Positions 45,263 through 54,793 of a DNA stretch of 64,000 bases are shown here, in pieces. The notes beneath the pieces were generated by a model. It was not told where the DNA came from. It did no database searches and worked only from the letters and a program-made list of their open reading frames with translations. Positions within the stretch are counted from its first letter, which is position 1; each line of letters starts with the position of its first letter. Location of the stretch: assembly GCF_000178455.1 (NCBI RefSeq), contig NZ_ADNU01000037.1, forward strand, positions 45,566 through 109,565. The letters run 5' to 3'. This stretch comes from Brevibacterium mcbrellneri ATCC 49030 (GTDB lineage Bacteria; Actinomycetota; Actinomycetes; Actinomycetales; Brevibacteriaceae). Position numbers and translations under genes: made by a program.

Positions 45263-46377
45263 CAGAAGACATTAAGAAGGGGCTCGCCGGCGTTGTCGTC
45301 GACAGCACCGCTGTTTCGAAAGTTGTTCAGGAAACCAACTCGCTGACCTACCGTGGCTACCCGGTTCAGGAACTCGCAGCGAACTGCTCGTTTGAAGAAG
45401 TTGCCTACCTGATCTGGAACGGAGAACTTCCTAACGCTGAGCAGCTCGAAGAGTTCGTTGCCCGTGAACGTGGTCAGCGCGCAATCGACCAGAAGCTCGT
45501 TGACATCATCTTGGGCCTGCCCAAGGACACCCACCCAATGCACGTTGTGCAGACGGCCGTGTCATACCTGGGTGCCGTTGACGAACAGGCTGAAGACAAC
45601 TCGCCAGAGGCTAACCAGGCAAAGGCAGAGCGCCTCTACGCTCAGCTGCCAACCATCGTGGCAATCGACCACCGTCGTCGTCACGGCCTGGACCCGGTCG
45701 CACCTACCAGCGACCTGAGCTACGCGGCGAACTTCTTCAAGATGGTGTTTGACGAAGTTCCAGCCGACGAAGTTGTGCGCTGCTTCGACATCTCGATGAT
45801 CCTGTACGCAGAGCACTCGTTCAACGCATCCACCTTTACTGCCCGCGTGATCGCTTCCACCACCTCGGACCTGCACTCTGCAGTTGCCGGTGCCGTGGGT
45901 GCCCTCAAGGGACCCCTGCACGGTGGTGCCAACGAAGCAGTTATGGCGATGCTCGAAGAAGTCGGAACCGCAGACAAGGCGTCCGCCTGGATCGACAACG
46001 CTCTTGCTAACAAAGAAAAGATCATGGGCTTCGGACACCGTGTCTACAAGAACGGTGACTCGCGCGTTCCAACCATGCGCGCAGCTTTCGAAGACATGGT
46101 CAAGGTCAAGGGCGCAAACGACCTTCTGGACCTGTACAACACGTTCGAAGAGGACTTTGTGGGACGCAAGGGTATCTACCCGAACCTGGACTACCCATCG
46201 GGTCCTGCTTACCACCTCATGGGCTTCGACACTCCACAGTTCACGCCCATCTTTGTGATGAGCCGTATCACCGGTTGGACCGCACACATCATGGAACAGC
46301 ACGCAAACAACGCGCTGATCCGTCCGTTGAGTGCATACCACGGTGAAGCTCAGCGCGAAGTTCCAACACAGCGCTAA
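45259..46377 (+). CDS. prpC: 2-Methylcitrate synthase
   Basis: Condenses propionyl-CoA with oxaloacetate to open the methylcitrate cycle. The citrate-synthase signature GFGHRVYKNGDSR is near residues 255-267, with catalytic His contexts LKGPLHGGANEAV and the later FDTPQFTPIF. The 372-residue length fits short PrpC-type enzymes. It begins at the ATGA overlap with prpB and is followed by a terminator hairpin. The same sequence family includes citrate synthase, so prpC is supported mainly by operon context. Confidence 0.93.
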   Translation: MTEDIKKGLAGVVVDSTAVSKVVQETNSLTYRGYPVQELAANCSFEEVAYLIWNGELPNAEQLEEFVARERGQRAIDQKLVDIILGLPKDTHPMHVVQTAVSYLGAVDEQAEDNSPEANQAKAERLYAQLPTIVAIDHRRRHGLDPVAPTSDLSYAANFFKMVFDEVPADEVVRCFDISMILYAEHSFNASTFTARVIASTTSDLHSAVAGAVGALKGPLHGGANEAVMAMLEEVGTADKASAWIDNALANKEKIMGFGHRVYKNGDSRVPTMRAAFEDMVKVKGANDLLDLYNTFEEDFVGRKGIYPNLDYPSGPAYHLMGFDTPQFTPIFVMSRITGWTAHIMEQHANNALIRPLSAYHGEAQREVPTQR

Positions 46378-46391
46378 AACCCTAAACGCAG

Positions 46392-46423
46392 CGAGGCGGA
46401 GATCTACAGAGGTCTCCGCCTCG
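46392..46423 (+). terminator. Terminator hairpin after prpC
   Basis: CGAGGCGGAGA at 46392-46402 pairs perfectly with TCTCCGCCTCG at 46413-46423 across a 10-base loop, 15 bases past the prpC stop. It should end the prpDBC transcript. Confidence 0.82.
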
Positions 46424-46482
46424 TCGCGTAAGTGCCACTTCCACTTTCCTGGCCGTAACCGGCCCTTGTCCGAGGAGACACC

Positions 46483-47253
46483 ATGACGCACGATCTTCCG
46501 CTCGTCCCAGGTTTTGAGTACAGCGTGGAAAACGGAATCGCTGTTCTGACAATTTCGCGTGTTGAAAAGCGCAACGCACTGTCGCGGGAAATGTGGAAGG
46601 CGTTGCCCGGAATCGCGAAAGCCGTTGACACCGACCCGGACGTCAAGGTGCTCATCATTACAGGGGCTGGCGGGCACTTTTCTGCAGGCTCGGACATCAA
46701 AGACCTCAACGTGCCGCTGGAAGAGTTCTGGCAGACCAACTCTCAAGCCGAAGACGCCATCGCCAACATGGATATTCCCACGATCGCCGCGATCGAAGGT
46801 AACTGCGTGGGAGGTGGAACAGAAATCGCGGCCGCGTGCGATGTGCGTATTGCGAAGCCAGGCTCAATCTATGGTGTGACGGCCGCTCGTTTGGGCCTTG
46901 TGTACCCGCCCGGGCCCACCAAGCGGCTGGCAGAGATCCTGGGTACGTCGTGGGCTCGCTACATTCTTCTGTCAGCTGAGATCGTCGATTTCGATCAGAT
47001 GAACCAGCTTGGGTTCTTCCACCAGGTTTCGGAAGATCCGTTGGCTACTGCCAAGGAGCGCGCCGAGGTGATCGCCAGTAGGTCTGCCCTGTCACAAACG
47101 GGTGCCAAGCGGATTTTGCGCGGTGACATGTTCGAACCGCAAGGTTGGGTGAAGGACGCGTATGCGGAGGAAATCGTGCGTGGGCAGGAAGCGTTCTTTG
47201 AACGTCGCTCACCTGACTTCGCGATCAACCGCACCGACTGGCCCACGGACTAA
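46483..47253 (+). CDS. Enoyl-CoA hydratase/isomerase family protein
   Basis: Crotonase-fold protein of 256 residues. The oxyanion-hole segments are FSAGSDIKDL and the helix EGNCVGGGTEIAAACDVRIA. Position-specific Glu residues of classical hydratases are only partly kept, so the exact reaction is open. GAGGAGACACC precedes the ATG. It lies after the methylcitrate operon terminator, so it is probably transcribed separately, but it may act in acyl-CoA breakdown that yields propionyl-CoA. Confidence 0.87.
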   Translation: MTHDLPLVPGFEYSVENGIAVLTISRVEKRNALSREMWKALPGIAKAVDTDPDVKVLIITGAGGHFSAGSDIKDLNVPLEEFWQTNSQAEDAIANMDIPTIAAIEGNCVGGGTEIAAACDVRIAKPGSIYGVTAARLGLVYPPGPTKRLAEILGTSWARYILLSAEIVDFDQMNQLGFFHQVSEDPLATAKERAEVIASRSALSQTGAKRILRGDMFEPQGWVKDAYAEEIVRGQEAFFERRSPDFAINRTDWPTD

Positions 47254-47294
47254 GGGGCTACAGGGCCGGTTCAAGATGACCACTCTACTGGGGG

Positions 47295-47300
47295 TAAACT
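47295..47300 (+). promoter_or_regulatory. -10 element before Ppx/GppA
   Basis: TAAACT lies seven bases before the ATG at 47308, with no ribosome site, a clear leaderless pattern. Confidence 0.55.
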
Positions 47301-47307
47301 TTCGCTT

Positions 47308-48279
47308 ATGCGTTTAGCCGTCCTCGACATCGGATCCAACAGTATCCACCTCCTCGTTGTAGACGCAGGAGTTGGTGCACCGCCACTTCCCGCTACTTCT
47401 CACAAAGAAGTACTGCGACTTGCAGAACACTTAAAAGAAGACGGATCGATCACCACGTATGCGCGTGAACGTCTCATGCAGTTCTGCAAAGAAGCGATTG
47501 AAATCGCGGAAGTGCAAGGTGCCGAACAGATCCTGGCATTTGCCACCTCGGCCCTGCGGGATGCCCCCAACGGTGAAGCCACCATCGAAAAGATCTACAA
47601 AGAAACCGGGCTCACCCTCAACGTCATGAGCGGTGAAGACGAAGCCCGCGTGACATTCCTGGCAGCCCGTCGCTGGTTCGGCTGGTCGGCCGGAAAGTTA
47701 CTCTTGCTCGACATTGGTGGCGGATCCTTAGAGATGGCAGCCGGCCAGGACGAATACCCAGACGCGGCCGTGTCCGTCCCGTTGGGAGCCGGGCGCATGT
47801 ACTCCGAGTTTCTCAACGGGGGAGACGTCACAACTCCCGACCAAATTGCCGCGCTACGCCGACACGCTCGCCAACTCATCGGCCGCTACGCAGGCCTCAT
47901 CAACCGCGTCGGTCAACCCGACAACGTCGTGGGATCATCCAAGACGTTCCGGTCTCTCGCTCGCTTAGGAGGAGCAGCTCCCAGCGGTAGCGGTATCTAC
48001 GTTCCCCGCCAGCTCCGTCGCAAAGACCTTCCCGGGATCATTGACCAACTGGCTAGTCGCAACGCCGCTCAACGAGCTGAACTCCCAGGCGTTTCAGAGT
48101 CGCGTTCAGGGCAAGTGCTCGCAGGTGCTGTTTTGGCAGAAACCGCGTTCACGATCTTTAACATCGACACGATGCTCATTTCCCCATGGGCTCTGCGCGA
48201 AGGCATCATCATGCGGAAACTCGACCTGCTCGACTCGTCAGAAACTCTTTCGCGCCCCGCTGTAGCACTCCCACGATAA
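47308..48279 (+). CDS. ppx: Ppx/GppA-family exopolyphosphatase
   Basis: ASKHA-fold phosphatase of 323 residues that hydrolyses polyphosphate and/or pppGpp. The N-terminal phosphate loop VLDIGSNSIHLLVV and the central LLLDIGGGSLEMA are diagnostic. The length matches the short actinobacterial Ppx1/Ppx2 type that lacks a C-terminal HD domain. The order ppx - TIM-barrel isomerase - proC matches the mycobacterial locus, where ppx1 is at the same site. Confidence 0.93.
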   Translation: MRLAVLDIGSNSIHLLVVDAGVGAPPLPATSHKEVLRLAEHLKEDGSITTYARERLMQFCKEAIEIAEVQGAEQILAFATSALRDAPNGEATIEKIYKETGLTLNVMSGEDEARVTFLAARRWFGWSAGKLLLLDIGGGSLEMAAGQDEYPDAAVSVPLGAGRMYSEFLNGGDVTTPDQIAALRRHARQLIGRYAGLINRVGQPDNVVGSSKTFRSLARLGGAAPSGSGIYVPRQLRRKDLPGIIDQLASRNAAQRAELPGVSESRSGQVLAGAVLAETAFTIFNIDTMLISPWALREGIIMRKLDLLDSSETLSRPAVALPR

Positions 48280-48291
48280 GCACGATCAACC

Positions 48292-49200
48292 ATGCCCCAC
48301 CGCAAGGCGTTTACACGCAAGAACTCAGCTAAGAAGAGTTCTGTTCGCCACCGCGAACACTTTGCGAAAAACCCCGTGTACGAACATGGGGTCCAACACG
48401 TATCGACTGAACGGATCAGGATCGCCTTATCCACGTCCTCGGTGTACCCCATGGACGTCCCCACGTGCTTCAACATGGCGCATGAACTGGGATACGACGG
48501 GGTAGAAATCATGATCACCCACAACCGCACCACCCAGAATGCGCAGTTGATCCAAAGCGAAATTCGCCGCTCCGGCCTACCGGTTGTGTCATTTCACGCA
48601 CCCACACTGCTGTTCTTACCCGGAGTGCTGGATAAGGACCACTGGCGAAAGCTACGCAAGACCTGCGACCTCGCACTCGAATGCGGGGCAGAGTCCGTAG
48701 TTCTTCACCCGCCGTTTAGGTGGCAAGGTGACTACGCGACCGGATTCGTGGACGGCGTGCGTGAACTGGTGAAAGAAACTGGCCTGAAAATCGCAGTCGA
48801 AAACATGTACCCGTGGCGGGCAGGCCTGCGTGAAGTCCTGGTGTACTACCCGGACTGGAACCCATTAGACGAAGATTATGACCACATGACCTTCGACTTT
48901 TCCCACGCGTCAACCGCGGGTATGAACGCGTTAGAAACCGTTGCGGAAATCCAGGACAAACTCGCAATCGTCCACCTCACCGACGGGTCTGGCTCGCTGC
49001 GTGACGAACACCTAGTGCCCGGGCGTGGCAAAATGCCCGTGGCAGAAACCCTGCAATACTTAGCCAAACACAACTGGTCCGGCGACGTTGTTGTCGAAGT
49101 GAACACACGGCTCGTCGCCAAAAAATCCAAGCGCACCGCTATGCTCAAGGAGTCCCTCGACTTCGCCCGAAAACACTTAGGGCTCAACGAAGCAACGTAA
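48292..49200 (+). CDS. Sugar phosphate isomerase/epimerase-like TIM-barrel protein
   Basis: A 302-residue AP-endonuclease-2-type barrel. Conserved metal-site contexts are VSFHAP, VVLHPPF, IAVENMYPW, MTFDFSHAS, and HLTDGSGS with Glu in VVVEVNT. A basic Lys/Arg-rich leader of about 40 residues precedes the barrel, and a start further in is possible. This family lies between ppx and proC in mycobacteria as well. Substrate is unknown. Confidence 0.86.
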   Translation: MPHRKAFTRKNSAKKSSVRHREHFAKNPVYEHGVQHVSTERIRIALSTSSVYPMDVPTCFNMAHELGYDGVEIMITHNRTTQNAQLIQSEIRRSGLPVVSFHAPTLLFLPGVLDKDHWRKLRKTCDLALECGAESVVLHPPFRWQGDYATGFVDGVRELVKETGLKIAVENMYPWRAGLREVLVYYPDWNPLDEDYDHMTFDFSHASTAGMNALETVAEIQDKLAIVHLTDGSGSLRDEHLVPGRGKMPVAETLQYLAKHNWSGDVVVEVNTRLVAKKSKRTAMLKESLDFARKHLGLNEAT

Positions 49201-49211
49201 GGAGCTAACGC

Positions 49212-50027
49212 GTGCGTATTGCCTTTGTCGGAACCGGTTCCATGGGATCAGCTCTCCTGGAAGGCGTACAAGCCTCCACCGATGCGCAGATCGTCGCAAC
49301 GTGCGCATCCGCCGCCTCAGCAACCCGCCTTCACGAACGGCTCGGAATCGACACACTGGCAGTTGAAACGACCTCGGACGCTAACCTCCAAGCCGTCGCC
49401 GGGGCTCAATTTGTTTTCGTGGGTGTCAAACCGTGGATGCTGGCGCAGACACTCAAAGAAATCGCGCCACACCTGGAACCACAGACCGTAGTAGTGTCCA
49501 TGGCCGCTGGGTTCTCGCTGGAACAGATGGCCACACACGTGCCCAACAACCCAGTTGTGCGCATCATGCCTAACACGCCTTCGCAGGTGGGCCGAGGTGT
49601 CATAGCTCTGTCCGCGGGTCAGAAAGTGAGTGACGAGCACGTTCAGGCGCTCACCGAACTGCTTTCTGGGGCTGGGCAGGTGTTCCCACTTGAAGAAGAA
49701 CAGATCGGGGCGATGACCGCGATCTCTGGCTCCGGTGTTGCGTACTTCTTCCTGCTGGCCGAGGCACTGGCCAAAACCGGTGTGGAGCTGGGCCTGGATG
49801 AAGAAACCGCGAACCGCATGGTTGCCCAAACCGCACTGGGCGCCGGGCTGTTGTTGGACCGCACGCCTGAGCCTGCTGAGCTGCGCAAAGCCGTCACCAG
49901 CAAGGGCGGAACAACTCACGCGGCGATCGAAACCTTCCGCGCACACAATTTTGACGACATCGTGTTCAAGGCCGGCTCAGCTGCTGTTGAACGTGGCAAA
50001 GAAATGGAAAGCGAGAACGCTGAATGA
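49212..50027 (+). CDS. proC: Pyrroline-5-carboxylate reductase
   Basis: Final NAD(P)H-dependent step of proline synthesis. The Rossmann motif FVGTGSMGSALLEG opens the 271-residue protein, and the C-terminal signature region (SGSGVAYFFLLAEALAKTG ... VTSKGGTTHAAIETF) is complete. The GTG start has AAGGAG upstream. A DUF2079 gene overlaps its stop by four bases. Confidence 0.97.
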   Translation: MRIAFVGTGSMGSALLEGVQASTDAQIVATCASAASATRLHERLGIDTLAVETTSDANLQAVAGAQFVFVGVKPWMLAQTLKEIAPHLEPQTVVVSMAAGFSLEQMATHVPNNPVVRIMPNTPSQVGRGVIALSAGQKVSDEHVQALTELLSGAGQVFPLEEEQIGAMTAISGSGVAYFFLLAEALAKTGVELGLDEETANRMVAQTALGAGLLLDRTPEPAELRKAVTSKGGTTHAAIETFRAHNFDDIVFKAGSAAVERGKEMESENAE

Positions 50028-51328
50028 GCAAAGGAACCAAGGCACAGCATCTTGGAGTCGCCGGCGCTGTCTGTGTGCTAGGTTTCGCTCTTTACTCCAC
50101 CCTCTCAATCATGATGTGGCGTGGTTTCATCAGCCCGTCGTGGGACCTGGGTATCTTCACTCAACTTGCCGATCAGTACGCGCACTTCCGCGCCCCCGTG
50201 GTCAACATCAAAGGCGACGGGTACAACCTTTTAGGTGACCACTTCCACCCCATCCTGATCCTGTTAGGCCCTATTTTTCGGATCTTCCCTTCAGGGCTCA
50301 CACTGCTGATTATCCAGTCAGCTCTATTTGCGGTTTCGGCATGGCCACTTACACGCTTGGCCCTGGAACGTTTTGGACTGACAGGCGGCTCGCTTTTGGG
50401 CGCGTCCTACATCCTGTCGTGGGGTTTCATTAACGCCGTGTGGTCGCAGTTCCACGAAATCGCCTTCGCAGTCCCACTCATCGCTTTTGGGCTGGTGTGG
50501 TGGATGCGTGGCAAACGCATCCACGCTGCCGTGGCGATTGGCCTGTTGGTGTTCGTGAAAGAAGACTTGGGCCTCATGGTTCTGATGTTCGGGCTGGCTG
50601 TGTTGCTCAAAGACCGCAAAGACTGGCAGTGGGCAACCGGGTTCGCAACATGGGGCATTCTGTGGTTCGTTCTCACTGTGCGGGTGATTCTTCCTGCACT
50701 GAACCCTCAGGGGCAGTACGACTACACCGACAACGTTTCTGTTGCGGAAACGCTCACACAGTCGGTGGACACCAAGTTCGCAGTCGTGAGCGTTCTGGTT
50801 CTGGCAGCTGGTGTGATTGGGCTCAAGAGCCCTTTTATGCTTCTGATGCTTCCCACTCTAGCCTGGCGCTTTGTCGGAAACGTCGAGTACTACTGGGGAT
50901 TCGACTTCCACTACTCTGCAGTTCTCATCCCCATTGCGGCAGCGTCGATGATCGACGTAGCTCCACGCAGGTTTTTCAAACTGGCCCCTGCAGTAGCCTT
51001 TGTGGCCGCGTGTGCAATGCTCGCCCAATCACAGATCAACCTGCTGTGGAAGTATGACCAGTACGCATCACCCAGCGCGCAAAGCGCAATCGAGGCCGCT
51101 TCGGAATACGACACGGTAGCAACCGACATCTACTTGCTTGCCTACACGGTTCCCCACACCAACACGTACTGGTATGGAACCGTCGGCGACGTTCAACCGG
51201 ACGCAGTGCTATTCAACACCGCGAAAACTGACTACTCGCCAGAGTCGTGGGCGCAAAGCAAATACGGTGGCGTGTGGACAGTGGTCTTTGACGACGGCAC
51301 GTACAAGGTAGCCGCGCGCCAAGAGTGA
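50024..51328 (+). CDS. DUF2079 polytopic membrane protein
   Basis: A 434-residue membrane protein with about 8-10 helices. The DUF2079 signature is the external SWDLGIFTQL motif followed by GDHFHPILILLGPIF. Relatives resemble glycosyltransferase-C-type (PMT-like) membrane enzymes, but no reaction is known. It is coupled to proC by an ATGA overlap and converges on trkA. Confidence 0.88.
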   Translation: MSKGTKAQHLGVAGAVCVLGFALYSTLSIMMWRGFISPSWDLGIFTQLADQYAHFRAPVVNIKGDGYNLLGDHFHPILILLGPIFRIFPSGLTLLIIQSALFAVSAWPLTRLALERFGLTGGSLLGASYILSWGFINAVWSQFHEIAFAVPLIAFGLVWWMRGKRIHAAVAIGLLVFVKEDLGLMVLMFGLAVLLKDRKDWQWATGFATWGILWFVLTVRVILPALNPQGQYDYTDNVSVAETLTQSVDTKFAVVSVLVLAAGVIGLKSPFMLLMLPTLAWRFVGNVEYYWGFDFHYSAVLIPIAAASMIDVAPRRFFKLAPAVAFVAACAMLAQSQINLLWKYDQYASPSAQSAIEAASEYDTVATDIYLLAYTVPHTNTYWYGTVGDVQPDAVLFNTAKTDYSPESWAQSKYGGVWTVVFDDGTYKVAARQE

Positions 51329-51365
51329 GGCTCAAGAGCCCGGGTGGGGTTGAAAACGCTTAGAC

Positions 51366-52040
51366 CTACGGCCGGTCAGCGAAACGAGCCAAAAGCTCCA
51401 CGTGACCTGCCACGATGAGCACATCGTGCGGGCCAATGCGACTCGACGGTTCCGCATACGTGAAGTCCCTGCCCGGCCCCTTCACACCCACAACGGTGAC
51501 GCCGTACTTCTGGCGAATATCGGACTCTGCCAGCGTGAAGTCCTGCACTTCTTTAGGCGGCCGCATCTTCACAACAGCAAACTGGCCGTCATCGAACTCA
51601 ATGAAGTCCAACATGCGTGAGGACACCAGGTGCGCAACACGTGCGCCTGCCTCTGACTCCGGGTACAAAACGTGTTCAGCACCAATGCGCTTGAGGATCT
51701 TGCCGTGAGCCAAAGAAATCGCTTTCGCCCATATCTGCTCAACGCCCAAGTCCACCAAATTAGCCGTAGTGAGAACACTGGCCTCAATGGACGTTCCGAT
51801 CCCCACAACGGCGGTGTTGAAATCCTGGGCACCCACCTGACGGAGCGCTTCAATGTTCGTCGAATCTGCCTCAACAACGTGAGTGAGCTTACCCATCCAC
51901 TCACTTACCACCTCGGGATTGCGTTCCACCGCCATCACCTGCCGGCCCAGCTTCATCAGATTGGACGCAGTTGATGCACCAAAACGCCCCAGACCAATAA
52001 CCAGGACAGAACTGTTGTCGCGGGAGTCTTGTTTAGCCAA
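51366..52040 (-). CDS. trkA: Potassium-uptake regulatory subunit TrkA/KtrA
   Basis: Cytoplasmic RCK-domain gating subunit of 224 residues. The nucleotide-binding motif VLVIGLGRFGASTASNL is near residues 12-28, with an acidic end-of-strand Glu (AVERNPEV) for NAD(H)/ATP ribose contact. A C-terminal RCK-C domain follows. The TTG start, with AGAGAGG before it, overlaps the trkH stop by eight bases, so the two are coupled. Confidence 0.93.
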   Translation of the reverse strand: MAKQDSRDNSSVLVIGLGRFGASTASNLMKLGRQVMAVERNPEVVSEWMGKLTHVVEADSTNIEALRQVGAQDFNTAVVGIGTSIEASVLTTANLVDLGVEQIWAKAISLAHGKILKRIGAEHVLYPESEAGARVAHLVSSRMLDFIEFDDGQFAVVKMRPPKEVQDFTLAESDIRQKYGVTVVGVKGPGRDFTYAEPSSRIGPHDVLIVAGHVELLARFADRP

Positions 52041-53442
52041 TGATCGGCCTCTCTTCTGGGTACCTGAACAAGCGCTTCGTGGATCGGCTGGACACTGCGG
52101 CTGCGAGGGTAATCGTACCTAAGCGACCTAACAGCATGAGGGCACTGAGAATGTACAGGCCAGAGTCCGGGGCCGTGCTGGTGACACCCACTGACAAGCC
52201 CACCGTGCCAAAAGCAGAAATGACTTCAAACAACACCATGTCCAGTGAGTTGTGTGTGACATGAAGAAGCGCAATCGTGCCAACCAGCACAAGACTTAGA
52301 CCAGCGAAGACCACCGAAATCGCGACGCGCACCACGTTGTGCCCGATCCGTCGGCCAAAAGCAGTGACATCGTCATAACCGCGCGCCTCAGCCCAGGCCG
52401 CCAAAACCAGCACCGCGAGCGTCGTTACCTTGACACCACCAGCGGTTGAGGACGAACCGCCACCAATGAACATCAGAACGTCAGTGACCAAGTGGCTAGC
52501 AGGGCTCAGAAGAGCCATGTCGATTGTGTTGAACCCGCCTGACCGGGTCATCACCGACATGAACAGCGTTTCCCAGAAGGTGGCGCCGAAACCTTTGTTC
52601 CCAAGCGTGTCCGGGTTGTTGTATTCGAGTCCAAAGAAGAGGAAAAAGCCCACGACCACCAAGATCGCCGAGGTGGTGAGAGTGAGTTTGGTGTGCAAGT
52701 CCCACGACCGTGGCTTATTCCACAAAATAGTGACCACCAGAATGACCGGGAAACCTAACGAACCCACAAACACCGAAAGCATGAGCGTGAACAGGATCCA
52801 CGGGTCATCGGCATAGTAGGCGATACCTCCCGGGTGGATAGAAAAACCCGCGTTATTAAACGACGAAACTGAGTAGAAGATTGAGTACCAGAGAGCCGTG
52901 CCCACTTCCTCACCTCGCATGAGGAAGCGCGGAAAAAGCATCGTAAAAATGACGCTTTCAACAGCCAGTGCGGTAATCACCACCGCGCGAAGAAGCGAAC
53001 CAACTTGGCCAAGGGAGCCGGCGTTCGTTGCTTGCATAGCAATCAAGCGTTGGCGAACTCCAAGGCCTTTCGAAACAACCATTCCCAGAACTGACGCCAG
53101 GGTGAGAATCCCCAAGCCACCCAATTGAACCGCCAAAGTGATCGTGACGAGACCGAACCCAGTCCAGTAATCCTGAAAGTCCACCGGAGACAAACCCGTC
53201 ACACACACCGCTGACACACTGACGAGGAGTGACCGCGCAAAAGAAATGTCGTTGGGGTTCTGATGCGAAATGGGCAAAAGTAGCAAAACAGTGAAAAGCG
53301 CTACGACTGCAACGAACGAAACGATCGCCAAACGCGCCGGCGACGTCTCGGCAACCCTGTCAATGAAGTCACGCGTACGTCGTCCCGGGGAAAATACAAC
53401 CTCGAAAAAGGTCCGCTTGGGAGAACTCACGAATGACAGCAT
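52033..53442 (-). CDS. trkH: Potassium uptake channel TrkH/KtrB
   Basis: Membrane subunit of K+ uptake with four pore repeats. The selectivity-filter contexts are visible as VTGLSPVDF, NNAGFSIHPGG, TRSGGFNTIDM and FGTVGLSVG. I choose the ATG at 53442, giving 469 residues; an ATG at 53487 would overlap the acuC start on the other strand. Its 3' end overlaps trkA. Confidence 0.92.
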   Translation of the reverse strand: MLSFVSSPKRTFFEVVFSPGRRTRDFIDRVAETSPARLAIVSFVAVVALFTVLLLLPISHQNPNDISFARSLLVSVSAVCVTGLSPVDFQDYWTGFGLVTITLAVQLGGLGILTLASVLGMVVSKGLGVRQRLIAMQATNAGSLGQVGSLLRAVVITALAVESVIFTMLFPRFLMRGEEVGTALWYSIFYSVSSFNNAGFSIHPGGIAYYADDPWILFTLMLSVFVGSLGFPVILVVTILWNKPRSWDLHTKLTLTTSAILVVVGFFLFFGLEYNNPDTLGNKGFGATFWETLFMSVMTRSGGFNTIDMALLSPASHLVTDVLMFIGGGSSSTAGGVKVTTLAVLVLAAWAEARGYDDVTAFGRRIGHNVVRVAISVVFAGLSLVLVGTIALLHVTHNSLDMVLFEVISAFGTVGLSVGVTSTAPDSGLYILSALMLLGRLGTITLAAAVSSRSTKRLFRYPEERPIIG

Positions 53443-53466
53443 AGTGGGATCAACGCTGAGACGGGC

Positions 53467-53472
53467 TACAGT
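53467..53472 (+). promoter_or_regulatory. -10 element before acuC
   Basis: TACAGT lies six bases before the ATG at 53479, with no ribosome site, consistent with leaderless transcription divergent from trkH. Confidence 0.5.
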
Positions 53473-53478
53473 GGTGAC

Positions 53479-54672
53479 ATGAGCCACGATGTTTTTGTTG
53501 TCTGGGACGAATCAGTGACCGAATATAACTTTGGTCCTTCCCACCCTATGCATCCGCTGCGCTTAGATTTGACCGCCAAACTGGCGACCGACCTCGGCAT
53601 ATTCGATCACCCTCGCGTCCACCTCGGCGCAATTCCTCAGGTCGACGACGACGCACTGAAAAAACTGCACTCCGCTGATTTTATTGAAGCGGTGAAAGAC
53701 GCCGGACGCACCAGTGAGCTGTCAAAAGAAACCATCGAAGCCTACGGGGTAGGAACCGAAGACGTTCCACGATTCGACGGCATCCACGAAGCCTCCGGGC
53801 GGCTCTACATGGGCTCGATTGCTGCAGCCCAAGCCGTCATCAACGGCTCATACGTGCGAGCGGTGAACTTCTGTGGCGGCATGCACCACGCGATGCCTGG
53901 AAAGGCTGCCGGTTTCTGCGTGTACAACGATGTCGCCGCGGCAGTTCAAGAGTTCTTAGACAACGGGTACGAACGAGTTGTGTACATTGACCTAGATGCC
54001 CACCACGGGGATGGGGTCGAGCACTTCTTCTGGGACGACCCGCGGGTGCTCACTATTTCCCTTCACGAAAACGGGCGCTTCCTATTCCCCGGCACTGGGT
54101 TCGCCGCTGATATTGGGGGCCTCCAGGCAGCCGCGAGCGCCATGAACATCGCGCTACCACCTCGGACGTCTGACGCAGACTGGCTGCGCGCACTCGATGC
54201 CACCGTTCCGCATGTACTCCGCGAATTTAAACCACAAGTGATCGTGTCCCAACATGGGTGCGACGGTCACCGCCTGGACCCCTTGACGCACTTGCGCCTC
54301 TCCGTTGACGCGATGCGCAGAGGAGCCGAATGGGTCCGGGACCTAGCCGACGAACTGTGCGACGGTAAATGGGTCGCAACCGGAGGCGGCGGATACGCCA
54401 TCATCGACGTGGTGCCTCGCGCATGGTCCCAGATCGTTGCGATTTCAGCCGGCGTTGACATTGACCCTGGAACAGAAATCCCGCAACGCTGGCGTGACTA
54501 CGTCATGACGCTCACCGGGAGGGAAGCACCGATTCGCATGACAGACGGTGGTACCAATGACTTTCAGCCGTGGACATACGGCTATGACCCGGAAGCCGAC
54601 ATTGACCGCGCTGTCATGGCAACGCGCAAAGCGATCTTCCCGTTCTACGGCCTGGACCCGTATTACGACTGA
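53479..54672 (+). CDS. acuC: AcuC-type histone-deacetylase-family protein
   Basis: Zinc-dependent lysine deacetylase family member of 397 residues. Conserved parts are GGMHHAMPGKAAGFCVYND, the metal ligands in YIDLDAHHGDGVEHF, HENGRFLFPGTG, and the loop HGCDGHRLDPL. In Bacillus, AcuC deacetylates acetyl-CoA synthetase; the same here is inference. It stands divergent from trkH and precedes bS22. Confidence 0.92.
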   Translation: MSHDVFVVWDESVTEYNFGPSHPMHPLRLDLTAKLATDLGIFDHPRVHLGAIPQVDDDALKKLHSADFIEAVKDAGRTSELSKETIEAYGVGTEDVPRFDGIHEASGRLYMGSIAAAQAVINGSYVRAVNFCGGMHHAMPGKAAGFCVYNDVAAAVQEFLDNGYERVVYIDLDAHHGDGVEHFFWDDPRVLTISLHENGRFLFPGTGFAADIGGLQAAASAMNIALPPRTSDADWLRALDATVPHVLREFKPQVIVSQHGCDGHRLDPLTHLRLSVDAMRRGAEWVRDLADELCDGKWVATGGGGYAIIDVVPRAWSQIVAISAGVDIDPGTEIPQRWRDYVMTLTGREAPIRMTDGGTNDFQPWTYGYDPEADIDRAVMATRKAIFPFYGLDPYYD

Positions 54673-54696
54673 CACCGTTAGCTTCAGCACACTCGT

Positions 54697-54726
54697 TTGA
54701 GATGAATAGCCACGAACCGATACACT
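54697..54726 (+). promoter_or_regulatory. Vegetative promoter for the bS22 gene
   Basis: TTGAGA at 54697-54702 and TACACT at 54721-54726 are separated by 18 bases, a good sigma-70/SigA match. It would give a leader of about 60 bases before the small ribosomal gene at 54794. Confidence 0.6.
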
Positions 54727-54793
54727 TACGTGGTTATGTTCAGCTCGTGGGCACCAAAAGTTCACGAGAAATTGCCGAGTATTGAGGTACCTT

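Noticed and set aside
45562..46746. 394-codon minus-strand frame opposite prpC and the crotonase
   Set aside because: Spans two convincing genes and a terminator; Val/Arg/Cys-rich shadow composition.
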